Source: Symbiodinium natans (Eukaryota > Sar > Dinophyceae > Suessiales > Symbiodiniaceae). From it: DNA of 64,000 nt. The first letter of the stretch is position 1. Every line of letters begins with the position of its first letter. The stretch is taken from the NCBI GenBank assembly GCA_905221605.1, contig CAJNDS010002190.1:1237288-1301287 (forward strand). Direction: 5' to 3'. Of the stretch, positions 24,201-30,182 are shown piece by piece. The notes under the pieces were generated by a model. The model did no database searches. It saw only the letters and a program-made list of their open reading frames with translations, and was not told the origin of the DNA. The position numbers were made by a program, and so were the translations under genes.

Positions 24201-27200
24201 GGCTTCCAAGTATTGGCAGTAGCTTAAACCAAACTAAACCCTAAACCCTAAACCCTAAACCCTAAAACCTAAACCCCAAACCCTAAACCCAAACCCTAAC
24301 CCTAAACCGCAGACGCAAGCCCAAGGCTTTGTTTGCTTTTTGTAACCCGAATGGTCCATGGTTTAGGGTTTAGGGTTTAGGGTTTAGGGTTTAGGGTTTA
24401 GGGTTTAGGGTTTAGGGTTTAGGGTACCTTTGCTGTGTATACTTGGGCCTTAGCGGGGTTCCCATGTAATTAGTAGCTTTCGGGCCCAAGCGTACACTTT
24501 ATAGGTACATGGACCCTTAAGGCCTTAGGGTAAGTGACTTCTGGTGACTGTATCGCTGGGGTTTCCGATACTGGCTTTAACAGCTTTGCATCAATACAGG
24601 CCCCTATGTCCCCCCCCCCCCCCCACATTTCCCTAAGGGTCCATGTGTCCACGGGCCGTAAGTACATACTCATATACTCATATACTCTTAAGGTACATGG
24701 ATGCTTCTACGGATTGAGTACTAGGTATCTATCGGGATATGCTGCAGGTCTTCTCGTATTCTGTCGACGACCTGCAGAAGGTCGTGCAGGCGGCCAAAGG
24801 GTTTAGGGTTTAGGGTTTAGGGTTTAGGGTTTAGGGTTTAGGGTTTAGGGTTTAGGGTTTAGGGTTTAATTAATCGCTTGCAAGTCTCCACAAACTCAAG
24901 CGTACGCAGGCCATTGTTCTGGGAAGTTAAAGTGCATGTAGAACCCTGAAGCCTGAACCCTGAACCCTAAACCCTAAACCCTAAACCCTAAACCCTAAAC
25001 CCTAAACCCCTCAAACCCTAGAAGCCCTTCAGCCCTCGGAGAGACCCTGATCTCCTGACTTCTGAACCCCCAAGCCCTAAAACCCTGAAGCCTGAACCCC
25101 TAAACGGGTTTAGGGTTTAGGGTTTAGGGTTTAGGGTTTAGGGTTTAGGGCCTTAAACCCTAAACCCTGAAGCGTAAGAACACATGGCGCAGGCCAACGC
25201 CCAGAAGCGACAGAATGAGGTCGAGAAGGCGAAGAAGTTCATTGGCCCCGGTCTGAGTCAGGGCGGGGGATTCCCGGTTTAAGGTTTTACTGTTTAAGTT
25301 TCAGGGTTTACGGGCTTAGGGGTTTAAGGGTTTTAGGGTTTAAGGGCTTAGGCCTGAGGGCTTTAGGGCCTTGGAGCCTTAGGGCCTTAGGACCTTAGGG
25401 CCTTAGGGATTGCTTTGGACGGTTGAGCCTTGGGGTTAGGAGGTTTTGTGTCTGGAACCCGCCAAGTACCCCATAAGACGGGCCATTGTGTGTACCTTGC
25501 TGGGGCCTTTAGGGTAGTTTAACGGATGCTCGTGGTCTGGGGGGGAGTTCATCCGGCATTTAGGCCAAAACCTAGAAGCCCCCCCAACGATTCCATTTGA
25601 GTGTCTGGCCTCCTGTGTTGATAGTTCCAAAAACTTAAAACCGAAATTCGAAGACCCACTTCTAGTTTCTCTACAAGGAGAGTGCCTCGAATAATTAAAG
25701 CCCATGCCTTTCCGATTATATACATACATTCTATGTACTTATAGGTGCAAAGTAGGCAGCCCCTTTTCGGTACGATTATTGACCTGCGATCATGGCAAGT
25801 AAGTGTATTTCAGTATATGTAATGAATCAACAGGTCGAAACATCTAATGCAGATGTGTGTATACAAAACAAATTCGGAAGTGACATGTAAGCAGTGTGTA
25901 TGTGTGCATATATATATACATATGTTTATGTACTTCTTTAATTGGTTATGTATTTGTATGTTAGCGTATGTTCTTCTAAGCATACTTTGAGTGTTTTGTC
26001 AAGACATACCATGTCGGTCTCCGTCTCCTACTGGGGCTGCGGCTGCGCGCGCACTCTCGTCTGTTGTGAAGGATTCAAGGCACCATGTCCTAAATCACGA
26101 AGCACCGAGTTGAACATCTGATAAGGGTTTAGGGCGAAGCTTTCAACCAGGAGAAAACTACACCGTGAACCCTACAAGCCCTGGACCCTCAAACCCTGAA
26201 GCCTACACCTAAACAAGCCTCGTAGGCCACGGACCCTAAACCCTGAAGCCCTAACCCCAATGCATCAAAACTATAAGCCCCGAACCACGTCTCGAAACCC
26301 TCAACCCCAAAGCCCCAAACCCAAAACCCTCAACCCGCAAACCCTCAACCGTAAGCCCCCTAAAAATCACAGCTACAGAGTACTATATGTGTATATGTAC
26401 ACTGTTTTGAGGGAATATCGTAGGCATGTAAGGATCCGAACACACGGGGCATCTTAGGGGTTGGGGTTTAGGGTTTCCGGAAAAAGGGGTGTGCGTTTGT
26501 TTTGTGGGGGGGGGGGGGGGGGCGGGTGCACTAGAGGTTTCCCGAATTTGGGCCCAGACAGCAAGCAGCGAAGACCGAGGAACCGAAGTGGGAAAGTTCA
26601 AAGTCTGGCAGGCGCGCAGCAGCCCGGGAATAGCTTCAGGGTTTGGTGACCGCGTGGCATCAGGGTTCTGAGGACTGCCTGGGGGGTAATGGTGTTATGG
26701 TGTTAGGGTTTGGGGCTTTGTAGGTTTCCGAGGTTTGCTGCAGGGGTTAGGGTTTTGGGGCTCATGGCTTTTCAGGAGTTTAGGGTTCTGCGGTGTAGGT
26801 TAGGGGTAAGAGTTCAGGGCTCATGGATTGTAGGGGGATAGGGTTCTCAGGCTGACTTGTTTAAAGCTCTAGGACTTCAAGCTTCTCCTGCATATGGACG
26901 GATGGGCTTCGGGTTTAGGGTTTAGGGTTTAGGGTTTAGGGTTTAGGGCTCACGAAGGTTCCTGTGCAGTTTGCTGGCAGGTTCAGCTGATCTCAGCGTT
27001 GGAGAAGGGCTCACTGGGGGAGATGCTAGCTGTCTGCCGCTATCGTGTGGGCCGACATGTGGAAGACCATGTGGTTTGACACCGCCAAACACAGCCCTAA
27101 ACAACCCTAAACCCTAAACACTAAACCCTAAACCCTAAACCCTGAACCCTGAACCCTGAACCCTGAACCCTGAACCCTCACCCCTAAGCCCGGAAACATG

Positions 27201-30182
27201 AGACGAGGCGCATGTCTCCAACACTGTAGGGGGAGAAGAAGCCCAACATGTCATCATGACTAGGGATTCCCCTACTACCCCCCTCTATACTACCCCCCCC
27301 CCCCCCCCAGGTTCCCCCTTAAATAGCCTTAATTAGGCTTAACTATCCCTAAATGGCCTCAATTATGGGGGGGAACCTAGGGGGTAGGAAAGAGGGGGGT
27401 AGCAGGGGAAGCCATGCCATCCTGCGGCCGAAGTCCCAAACACTACTGGGAGGTTCATGGTACCTTATGAACCAATGATAGCTGTACTTGGTTTGGGGTT
27501 TAGGGTTTAGGGTTTAGGGTTTAGGGTTTAGGGTTTAGGGTTTAGGGTTTAGGGTTTAGGGTTTAGGGTTTCGGGTTACTGTATTTATAACAGCACTTAT
27601 AACCCTATTGGGGCACTTAGGTGGCTTATAAGTGGGTGATAAGTACAGTTCTGATTGGTGAAGAGGTACCATGACCCTCCAGGTGAACCCCAGAAAGGGT
27701 TCGTGGATTTTGGGGGGTTCAGGGTTTTTGAGGGTTAGGCTTTTCGGGGTTGAAGGACTTTTGTTGGGGGGTCTGGGGTTTTAGGGTTGCCAATAGTAGT
27801 TTAGTTTTTTTGTTTTTTTCGGGGGGGGGGGGGTTAGGGTAGCCCTAAACCCTAAACCCTAAACCCTAAACCCTAAACCCTAAACCCTAAACCCTAAACC
27901 CCCAACCCTAAACCCCTAATGCAAGGCCTCCCAGGGCGCGGTGCCGTACCTCGCCGCGCTGCAGGCTGCGTGGTGCCAGGGCCAGGGATTTCGGGGCTCC
28001 AAGGTTCTATGCAGGGTTTAGGGTTTAGGGTTTAGGGTTTAGAGGTTAGGGTTTAGGGTTTAGGGCTTTTTGCTTCAGGATGTTTTGTAGTTGGGAAGGG
28101 AGTTTTAGGGCCACTTGAGCCCTTGGGATCAGGGTTCATTCCAGTCCCTCATCTTGAACGAGGCCTAACTCACCCTAAACCCTAAACCCTAAACCCTAAA
28201 CCCTAAAAACCCTAAACCCTAAACCCTTATCGTCCCTAAACTTTATGGAGCCCACTCGGGCCTTGGCCAGGCCATGGCTGAGAGAATCAGGAAGCAAGAG
28301 ACAGAGAAGCTGGCTCACAAGCTGAAGGCCCGCGGGGTTTAGGGTTTAGGGTTTAGGGTTTAGGGTTTAGGGTTTAGGGTTTAGGGTTTAGGGGGTTAGG
28401 ATTTAGGATTTGCTGTTCAGAGTTTAAGGGTTGTCAGTGCAAGACTTTGTCAGGCTTCGGGTTGGAGCTTAGGGGTGTGGAGTTCGAAGAGGGTTTAGGG
28501 TGTGGGGTTTAGGGTTACGGCCTGACTGGCTGTCAGGGCATCAACGAGAAGGAGAGGGAGGCGGTGGAGAAGCTCACTCGCCACATCGTCGGAAGCTCGG
28601 GCAATCCTGTGAATCCTGTAATTATTGTCATCCTGCCCTATCCCTAAACCCCAAACCCGAAGAAACATTCATCTAAAGCCTAAACAGTCATCCCTAGACT
28701 CGAACACCCTCGAACAACTATCCTTCAAACCCTACCCAATTGGGGAGTACTTGGGCATTGCAGTACATCCGATGGGGTGACTTTGCCCGCAGTACCTCCT
28801 CACCCGCGTGCCCAGTTGTTCTTGCTCATCCTGTCGTGTGCGCCATATCGGATAGTACTGCCTTCAGACAACCAAGATAGACACTACTGCCCTACCAGAA
28901 GATCCGAAAGGTTTTGCCTTTTTTTGATTGGCTCTGGTTTTCCTGTTTGCTTCCGCCTGCTTCCCGAGGTTGATCAGATCTTCCGGCCTATCTACTACTC
29001 CATGAAGGAAGCAACGTGGGCTTGAGCTGGGGCTTAGACATTGAACGTGCCAGCCATGGTTTCGGGCTTAGGCTGTATTGGCTACACTGCAACGCCAAAC
29101 CTGAAGCCCCTAAACCCTAAACCCTAAACCGCCCTAAACCCTAAACCCTAAAGGGTGCATGGGTCGACATGATGGGACATCGCCAATCCTTCTGAAAATC
29201 AGGGCCCCAGCAACCCAAACAAGCATACTTCAACTGGCACCCGTGTCCTGCTTCTACCCTTGGGGACCACATGAACCCGGGTTTAGCTTTAGGGTTTAGG
29301 GTCATATTCCCTACTGGAATCCCGATTAAGGTCGAAAAACCAGAAGCCGTTTTTCGGTTTATTAGGTCCACAAGGTATGACCCTGTAGAGCTTACGGTAT
29401 AAGCCCTAAACCCTAGGTTGAGAATTTTCAGTCATGTCCAGCAACTCAACAGGCAATAACGTCCGGCCATTCGAATTCCAGAGCACGCACTCATGTATGG
29501 ACTTCATGTAGGCTGCTTTCCAAGACTTCCTAAACCCCAATACCTAAGCCCCCAAACCAGAAACCTCAAACACTGAACGACTACGAAGCAGTGGCAGAAC
29601 AGAGCTCTCAGCAAGTGCTCTATCCCCCAGCATCTTCATCCTCACCAACTCCTGCGGCGCAGGAAGACGAGGCGGTGGAGGAGAAGAAGGACAAGATCTG
29701 GGCGCTCAAAAACATGCGGGAAGCTCAGGCAGTTTCCAAGAAGTCCGGCCCAACAGGTGATAATCCTGCAGCAGGAGTCCTGACATATGGGAGCTGGCCC
29801 GAAGCATGGGCTCTTTCTTGAGTACCCGACTTGTATAACATATTATTTAGGGGCACATAGTCGTGGAGATCCCAGAAAGGGCCCGCTTGTAAAAAGAGGA
29901 ACCCCTGCCAAGGTCCCTAGTTTAGGGTCCCTAGTTTAGGGACCCAAATCAAGCTCCCGATACAGTATGGCACCCTTGTAAAGAAGGACCCACAACCAAG
30001 GTCCCCAGCTTAGAGCTTACCACCTTGCAATGTTCCGCCTTATAATCGCAGTCCTCAATAGGGATTATCGTACCCCCGTTATAATCACGGTTAGTATCAG
30101 GGGATAATCCCAAGTCCCTAGTTTAGAGACGACCCCCAGGTTCAAGCTCGAGCCAGTCTTCAAGAGAGGGCTGCTCACCGAG
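9664..30182 (+). CDS. hemA: Glutamyl-tRNA reductase, split into 25 visible exons (5' part missing)
   Basis: Glutamyl-tRNA reductase converts plastid glutamyl-tRNA(Glu) to glutamate-1-semialdehyde with NADPH, the committed step of the C5 tetrapyrrole pathway. Twenty-five plus-strand segments, in order, carry the family landmarks: catalytic CNRTE, HLFE-VSSGLDSLVLGE, QILAQVK, GK-VRT, SVSVSSAAVEL, the NADPH loop GAGKMSR, VNRS, DVVFTATGSE, IDIS-VPLNV, YSVDDL, the F..WQ...AVPYLAAL spine helix, AERIR, AVEKLTR and a C-terminal ALKNMFKLE. With the chosen borders the exons sum to 1181 bp, one continuous frame of about 393 codons. Of 24 introns (about 210-1380 bp) 21 begin GC, two GT and one GA. The N-terminal ~50 residues, start codon and plastid-targeting peptide were not found. 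Product identity is very sure; individual borders can be off by a few codons because GC donors were favoured when several fitted. Confidence 0.93.
11087..11159 (+). CDS. hemA: hemA exon, catalytic-domain helix
   Basis: Contains IECVHAFLRQQSGLSREET, matching the family's 'V..FL...SGLS.EEL' helix after the catalytic Cys. Acceptor ACCGAG; the first G completes Leu from the previous exon. Donor TCA|GC. The frame stays open a few codons upstream, so an earlier acceptor is possible. Confidence 0.82.
11600..12000. other. unique segment in a hemA intron
   Basis: GC-rich, open on both strands for 65-100 codons, but no family or splice logic recognised. Confidence 0.35.
12003..12115. mobile_element. 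family 3 foldback, diverged copy
   Basis: CACTAACCAGTTAGAACTGC and GTACAGTTTTAATTGGTGA flank CTTATAAGCCCCTTAAG and TAAGTACAG blocks; the outer ends are missing. In hemA intron 11160-12495. Confidence 0.7.
12219..12326 (-). repeat. CCCTCAA array passing into CCCTAAA
   Basis: Nine to ten consecutive CCCTCAA variant units, then five CCCTAAA units. In hemA intron 11160-12495. Confidence 0.93.
12496..12555 (+). CDS. hemA: hemA exon (GHDAIDHLFE)
   Basis: Twenty codons ending GHDAIDHLFE, the family 'DA..HLFEV' helix. Acceptor CTGGAG, donor GAG|GCGTGT, phase 0 on both sides. Confidence 0.88.
12600..12762 (+). repeat. TTTAGGG array with GGGGTTT variants
   Basis: Canonical units grading into GGGGTTTG and TTTACGG variants. 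Begins about 45 bp after the hemA exon ending 12555. Confidence 0.93.
12833..12962 (-). repeat. long CCCTAAA array (~18 units)
   Basis: Uninterrupted CCCTAAA, opposite orientation to the array 70 bp upstream in the same hemA intron. Confidence 0.96.
13080..13370 (-). repeat. degenerate CCCTAAA / CCCCAAA tract
   Basis: Mixed CCCTAAA, CCCCAAA and CCCTAAG units ending 25 bp before the hemA exon at 13396. Confidence 0.9.
13396..13431 (+). CDS. hemA: hemA exon (VSSGLDSLVLGE)
   Basis: Twelve codons reading VSSGLDSLVLGE, the most conserved stretch of GluTR. Acceptor GTAAG, donor GAG|GCTCCG. The tract GAGGCTC occurs at both ends of the following intron (13429-13435 and 14693-14699). Confidence 0.93.
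13455..13672 (+). repeat. TTTAGGGG (8-bp) array
   Basis: About 20 units, mostly the 8-bp form GGGGTTTA rather than the 7-bp form. Starts 24 bp after the hemA exon ending 13431. Confidence 0.93.
14403..14466 (+). repeat. TTTAGGG array
   Basis: About nine units in hemA intron 13432-14695; a further array is at 14978-15045 in the next intron. Confidence 0.94.
14696..14747 (+). CDS. hemA: hemA exon (QILAQVK)
   Basis: Begins AQILAQVK, which continues GLDSLVLGE exactly as in the family. The end was set at a GC donor (AAGG|GCGAGG) because it gives the usual spacing to the next GK; the frame runs open to about 14789 and a GT donor there is the alternative. Confidence 0.92.
15043..15131. mobile_element. 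foldback element family 2, copy b
   Basis: TAGCCCAGTGGTACCCTTTA at the left and TATAACATGGTTACTGGG at the right, a shortened copy. Its sister copy is 230 bp downstream in the same hemA intron. Confidence 0.78.
15361..15464. mobile_element. foldback element family 2, copy c
   Basis: GTAGCCCAGTGGTACCCTTT ... AAAGGGTGCCCTATAATATT ... GCTACCGGGCTAC; the ends are mutually inverted. Confidence 0.82.
15494..15539 (+). CDS. hemA: hemA exon (GGKIIAKMLNAGI)
   Basis: Reads GGKIIAKMLNAGI, matching the 'GK.L..LF..A' helix before the VRT motif. Acceptor CCCAG, donor ATCCG|GCCGGG. A foldback element starts 35 bp downstream. Confidence 0.88.
15574..15800. mobile_element. family 4 foldback split by a family 1 foldback
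   Basis: Outer ends CTAAGAGTCCATGTACCT and AGGTACAAGGGCCCTTAGG are family 4 termini. Inside, 15634-15748 is a second inverted repeat, CATATGGGTGGTTGTCAAAAT-type, related to family 1. Lies 35 bp into the hemA intron 15540-16264. Confidence 0.82.
15855..15905 (+). repeat. TTTAGGG array
   Basis: Seven units in hemA intron 15540-16264, just after the nested foldback elements. Confidence 0.94.
16265..16305 (+). CDS. hemA: hemA exon (GKLVRTRTKIGKG)
   Basis: Reads IGKLVRTRTKIGKG, the 'VGKRVRTET.I..GAVS' element linking the catalytic and NADPH domains. Acceptor GCGCAG, donor AAGG|GCCGAA. Confidence 0.93.
16780..17215 (-). repeat. degenerate CCCTAAA tract
   Basis: Heavily mutated CCCTAAA-like sequence running up to 15 bp before the hemA exon at 17231. 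No gene seen. Confidence 0.8.
17231..17276 (+). CDS. hemA: hemA exon (SVSVSSAAVELMM)
   Basis: Reads GSVSVSSAAVELMMS after joining a split Gly codon; the family has GAVSVSSAAVEL. Acceptor CCCGAG, donor TCCAG|GCCCTG. Confidence 0.94.
17290..17500 (+). repeat. degenerate TTTAGGG / TTTGGGG tract
   Basis: Begins about 14 bp after the hemA exon ending 17276, so this exon is enclosed by CCCTAAA on the left and TTTAGGG on the right. Confidence 0.85.
17915..17939 (+). CDS. hemA: hemA micro-exon (SMQDLRKP)
   Basis: A 25-bp exon reading SMQDLRKP that bridges ..VELMMSR and VAIIGAGKM, where cyanobacterial enzymes have a similar 'LDDLRV' linker. Donor CCG|GCTGGC. The frame stays open to about 17966, so a longer version ending at a GT is possible. 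Confidence 0.72.
18275..18306 (+). CDS. hemA: hemA exon, NADPH-binding loop
   Basis: Reads VAIIGAGKMS, the Rossmann glycine loop in the form typical of cyanobacterial and plastid GluTR (IIGAGKMSRL). Acceptor CATCAG, donor TCCAG|GCTGGG; the split codon gives Arg. Confidence 0.95.
19479..19551 (+). CDS. hemA: hemA exon (VNRSVDK)
   Basis: Contains LFSKHPDIKVTLVNRSVDK, second beta strand and the VNRS motif of the NADPH domain. Acceptor GTCAG, donor AAG|GCTGGA; the long TTAGGGC array begins within six bases of the exon end. Confidence 0.94.
19557..19672 (+). repeat. TTAGGGC variant array (~16 units)
   Basis: One TTTAGGG followed by about 15 identical GGGCTTA units, a homogenised variant beginning six bases after the hemA exon. 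Confidence 0.95.
19763..19874. mobile_element. foldback element family 1, copy c
   Basis: Shares GATGGTCACTTCTCGAAAAG, then GGCGGCCCCTCTTATTTA and the pairing right arm with the copy at 2353; diverged in the loop. In hemA intron 19552-20433. Confidence 0.78.
19921..20030. mobile_element. foldback element family 2, copy d
   Basis: GGTAGCCCAGAGGTACCCTTT ends inverted against TTATTGGGCTGCC; centre CAAAAAAGGGTACCCTTGTT. In hemA intron 19552-20433, about 45 bp after a family 1 copy. Confidence 0.8.
20334..20427 (+). repeat. TTTAGGG array ending at an acceptor
   Basis: About 13 units incl. TTAGGGC variants, ending with TTTGCAG, the acceptor of the exon at 20434. Confidence 0.95.
20434..20490 (+). 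CDS. hemA: hemA exon, variable loop of NADPH domain
   Basis: Reads AQVVLDDDLVKARGGTNAT in phase 0 between VNRSVDK and the DVVFTATGSE exon. This loop varies in the family; placement rests on phase, acceptor TTTGCAG and GC donor. A telomere-type array ends just upstream. Confidence 0.75.
20803..20903. mobile_element. foldback element family 2, copy e
   Basis: TAGCCCAGTGGTACCCTTTT, CAAGTAGCCAACCCACAACA and a diverged right end. In hemA intron 20491-21342. Confidence 0.75.
21001..21332 (-). repeat. longest CCCTAAA block (~45 units)
   Basis: From 21101 almost perfect CCCTAAA to 21332, ending ten bases before the hemA exon at 21343. Confidence 0.97.
21343..21414 (+). CDS. hemA: hemA exon (DVVFTATGSE)
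   Basis: Reads MDQMFEVMKESDVVFTATGSE in part; the family has 'ADVVFTSTSSE'. Acceptor CCTGAG directly after a 230-bp CCCTAAA array. Donor GAG|GTGGGC is one of the two GT donors. Confidence 0.94.
21473..21560 (-). repeat. CCCTAAA array
   Basis: About 12 units, starts about 60 bp after the hemA exon ending 21414. Confidence 0.94.
22071..22101 (+). CDS. hemA: hemA exon (VPIIHAPDVE)
   Basis: Reads VPIIHAPDVE, matching 'E.P(L/I)' after the TGSE motif. Acceptor GCGCAG, apparent donor GAAG|GACATG, the only GA donor in the model. Confidence 0.82.
22446..22560 (-). repeat. CCCTAAA / CCCTAAG array
   Basis: About 15 units just before the hemA exon at 22571. Confidence 0.93.
22571..22605 (+). CDS. hemA: hemA exon (RPLMLIDIS)
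   Basis: Reads RERPLMLIDIS, the 'R..(L/F)IDISVPR' strand. Acceptor GGTAG, donor TCG|GCGCCC. Confidence 0.9.
22641..22716 (+). repeat. TTTAGGG array
   Basis: About 10 units starting 35 bp after the hemA exon ending 22605, so that exon too has converging arrays on both sides. Confidence 0.95.
23042..23406 (+). CDS. small two-exon ORF nested in a hemA intron
   Basis: Lies in the hemA intron 22606-23882, same strand. ATG at 23042 opens 53 codons to 23200. A 74-bp segment 23201-23274 begins GC and ends AG; removing it keeps phase 0, and 43 further codons run to TAA at 23404-23406, giving 96 residues. The sequence is GC-rich with protein-like composition (for example KLKWVSAEVSLG and KALGELGFAGLVERM). 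Family not recognised. It does not fit GluTR, whose flanking exons already join perfectly (DIS-VPLNV). The 5' end sits behind a GAG/GGA-rich tract, so the true start may be further upstream. It may be a nested gene, a captured gene piece or an alternative exon pair. Confidence 0.5.
23201..23274 (+). mobile_element. 74-bp introner-like intron with inverted ends
   Basis: Starts GCTCCAAGTA and ends TATTTGGAG; with the flanking bases the ends form the inverted repeat GGCTCCAA / TTGGAGCC, placing GC donor and AG acceptor inside the repeat. Internally two related ~20-bp units (AAATAATWCCTACWTTGGGG type) are repeated in direct order. This is the pattern described for introner elements. Confidence 0.55.
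23883..23924 (+). CDS. hemA: hemA exon (VPLNVDAGCADVKG)
   Basis: Reads VPLNVDAGCADVKG and completes DIS-VP.NV. Acceptor CTAGCAG, donor GGC|GCCAGT. The preceding intron (22606-23882) holds the nested ORF. Confidence 0.9.
24236..24426. repeat. CCCTAAA array then TTTAGGG array
   Basis: CCCTAAA at 24236-24306 and TTTAGGG at 24360-24426, in one hemA intron, separated by 53 bp. Confidence 0.94.
24436..24526. mobile_element. family 4 foldback, left end replaced
   Basis: TACTTGGGCC ... CGGGCCCAAG ... TAGGTACATGGACCCTTAAGG; the left terminus is replaced by the end of a TTTAGGG array (24360-24426). A further partial copy is at 24632-24705. Confidence 0.65.
24748..24789 (+). CDS. hemA: hemA exon (VDDLQKVV)
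   Basis: Reads VFSYSVDDLQKVVQ, the 'YNVDDLK.VV' motif. Donor CAG|GCGGCC chosen because it gives the family spacing; a TTTAGGG array starts 8 bp into the intron. Confidence 0.93.
24798..24868 (+). repeat. TTTAGGG array next to exon
   Basis: Ten perfect units starting 8 bp after the hemA exon ending 24789. Confidence 0.96.
24955..25020 (-). repeat. CCCTAAA array
   Basis: About eight units in hemA intron 24790-25192. Confidence 0.93.
25106..25170. repeat. converging TTTAGGG and CCCTAAA arrays
   Basis: GGGTTTAGGG units run directly into TTAGGGCCTTAAACCCTAA, a head-to-head junction with no spacer, 23 bp before the hemA exon at 25193. Confidence 0.93.
25193..25244 (+). CDS. hemA: hemA exon, spine helix start
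   Basis: Reads ANAQKRQNEVEKAKKF, aligning with 'ANKEAR..KA.EA' and starting the C-terminal dimerisation spine. Acceptor GCGCAG, donor ATTG|GCCCCG. Confidence 0.88.
26574..26611 (+). CDS. hemA: hemA exon (GKFKVWQ)
   Basis: Reads EVGKFKVWQ, the spine-helix 'F..W' pair. Acceptor GCGAAG and donor CAG|GCGCGC keep the frame. The 5' border is the least certain part. Confidence 0.75.
26917..26948 (+). repeat. short TTTAGGG array
   Basis: Four units in hemA intron 26612-27925; CCCTAAA/CCCTGAA units follow at 27105-27182. Confidence 0.93.
26981..27079 (+). CDS. exon-like segment inside hemA intron, unrecognised
   Basis: After acceptor GGCAG, 32 codons run to TGA, including VQLISALEKGSLGEMLAV. hemA does not need it. 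It could be a nested-gene exon or an alternative exon. Confidence 0.3.
   Translation, partial: VQLISALEKGSLGEMLAVCRYRVGRHVEDHVV
27259..27409. mobile_element. C/G-rich foldback element
   Basis: CCCCTACTACCCCCCTCTA and GGGGGGTAGCAGGGG at the ends, AGGTTCCCCC / GGGGGAACCT inside. Lies about 40 bp before the family 3 copy in the same hemA intron. Confidence 0.75.
27447..27683. mobile_element. family 3 foldback carrying a telomere-repeat insertion
   Basis: Ends TGGGAGGTTCATGGTACC and GGTACCATGACCCTCCA pair. The left arm's GCTGTACTT is interrupted by a TTTAGGG array (about 27491-27576), after which family 3 sequence resumes (CACTTATAACCC, TAAGTACAGTTCTGATTGG). In hemA intron 26612-27925. Confidence 0.85.
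27491..27576 (+). repeat. TTTAGGG array inside a foldback element
   Basis: About 12 units starting GTTTGGGG and ending TTTCGGG, with family 3 sequence on both sides. Confidence 0.95.
27842..27915 (-). repeat. CCCTAAA array
   Basis: Nine to ten units ending ten bases before the hemA exon at 27926. Confidence 0.94.
27926..27964 (+). CDS. hemA: hemA exon (AVPYLAALQ)
   Basis: Reads ASQGAVPYLAALQ, the 'S...VP.I..L' element at family spacing from F..W. Acceptor GCAAG after a CCCTAAA array, donor CAG|GCTGCG. Confidence 0.9.
28016..28070 (+). repeat. TTTAGGG array
   Basis: Seven units in hemA intron 27965-28270, with CCCTAAA units at 28174-28227 in the same intron. Confidence 0.93.
28271..28327 (+). 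CDS. hemA: hemA exon (AERIRKQETEK)
   Basis: Reads AMAERIRKQETEKLAHKLK, matching 'A.AERIR..EL.K.L.KL'. Donor AAG|GCCCGC lies 5-6 bp before a TTTAGGG array; an alternative GT donor would use the array's own GTTTAG. Confidence 0.93.
28332..28393 (+). repeat. TTTAGGG array abutting exon
   Basis: Nine units beginning within five bases of the hemA exon ending 28327. Confidence 0.95.
28537..28587 (+). CDS. hemA: hemA exon (EREAVEKLTRHI)
   Basis: Reads GINEKEREAVEKLTRHI, the dimerisation motif 'L...E...VE.LTR.I'. Acceptor TGTCAG; donor ATC|GTCGGA is GT. Confidence 0.94.
28969..29010 (+). CDS. hemA: hemA exon (VDQIFRPIYYSMKE)
   Basis: Reads VDQIFRPIYYSMKE, the '(V/I)..L...P...L' stretch after LTR.I. 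Acceptor CCCGAG, donor GAA|GCAACG; reading on instead gives a stop at about 29025. Confidence 0.85.
29663..29715 (+). CDS. hemA: hemA exon, C-terminal helix
   Basis: Reads EDEAVEEKKDKIWALKN, like the charged helix before the terminal 'AL..LF.L' motif. Acceptor GGCGCAG, donor AACAT|GCGGGA, leaving a split Met codon. Confidence 0.75.
30140..30182 (+). CDS. hemA: hemA exon, C-terminal motif
   Basis: With the preceding split codon it reads MFKLEPVFKRGLLTE, the GluTR C-terminal 'LF.L' pattern plus an extension. Ended at GAG|GCATCC (GC donor). If unspliced, the frame continues to a TAA inside CCCTAAA repeats at 30270-30272. Confidence 0.65.
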
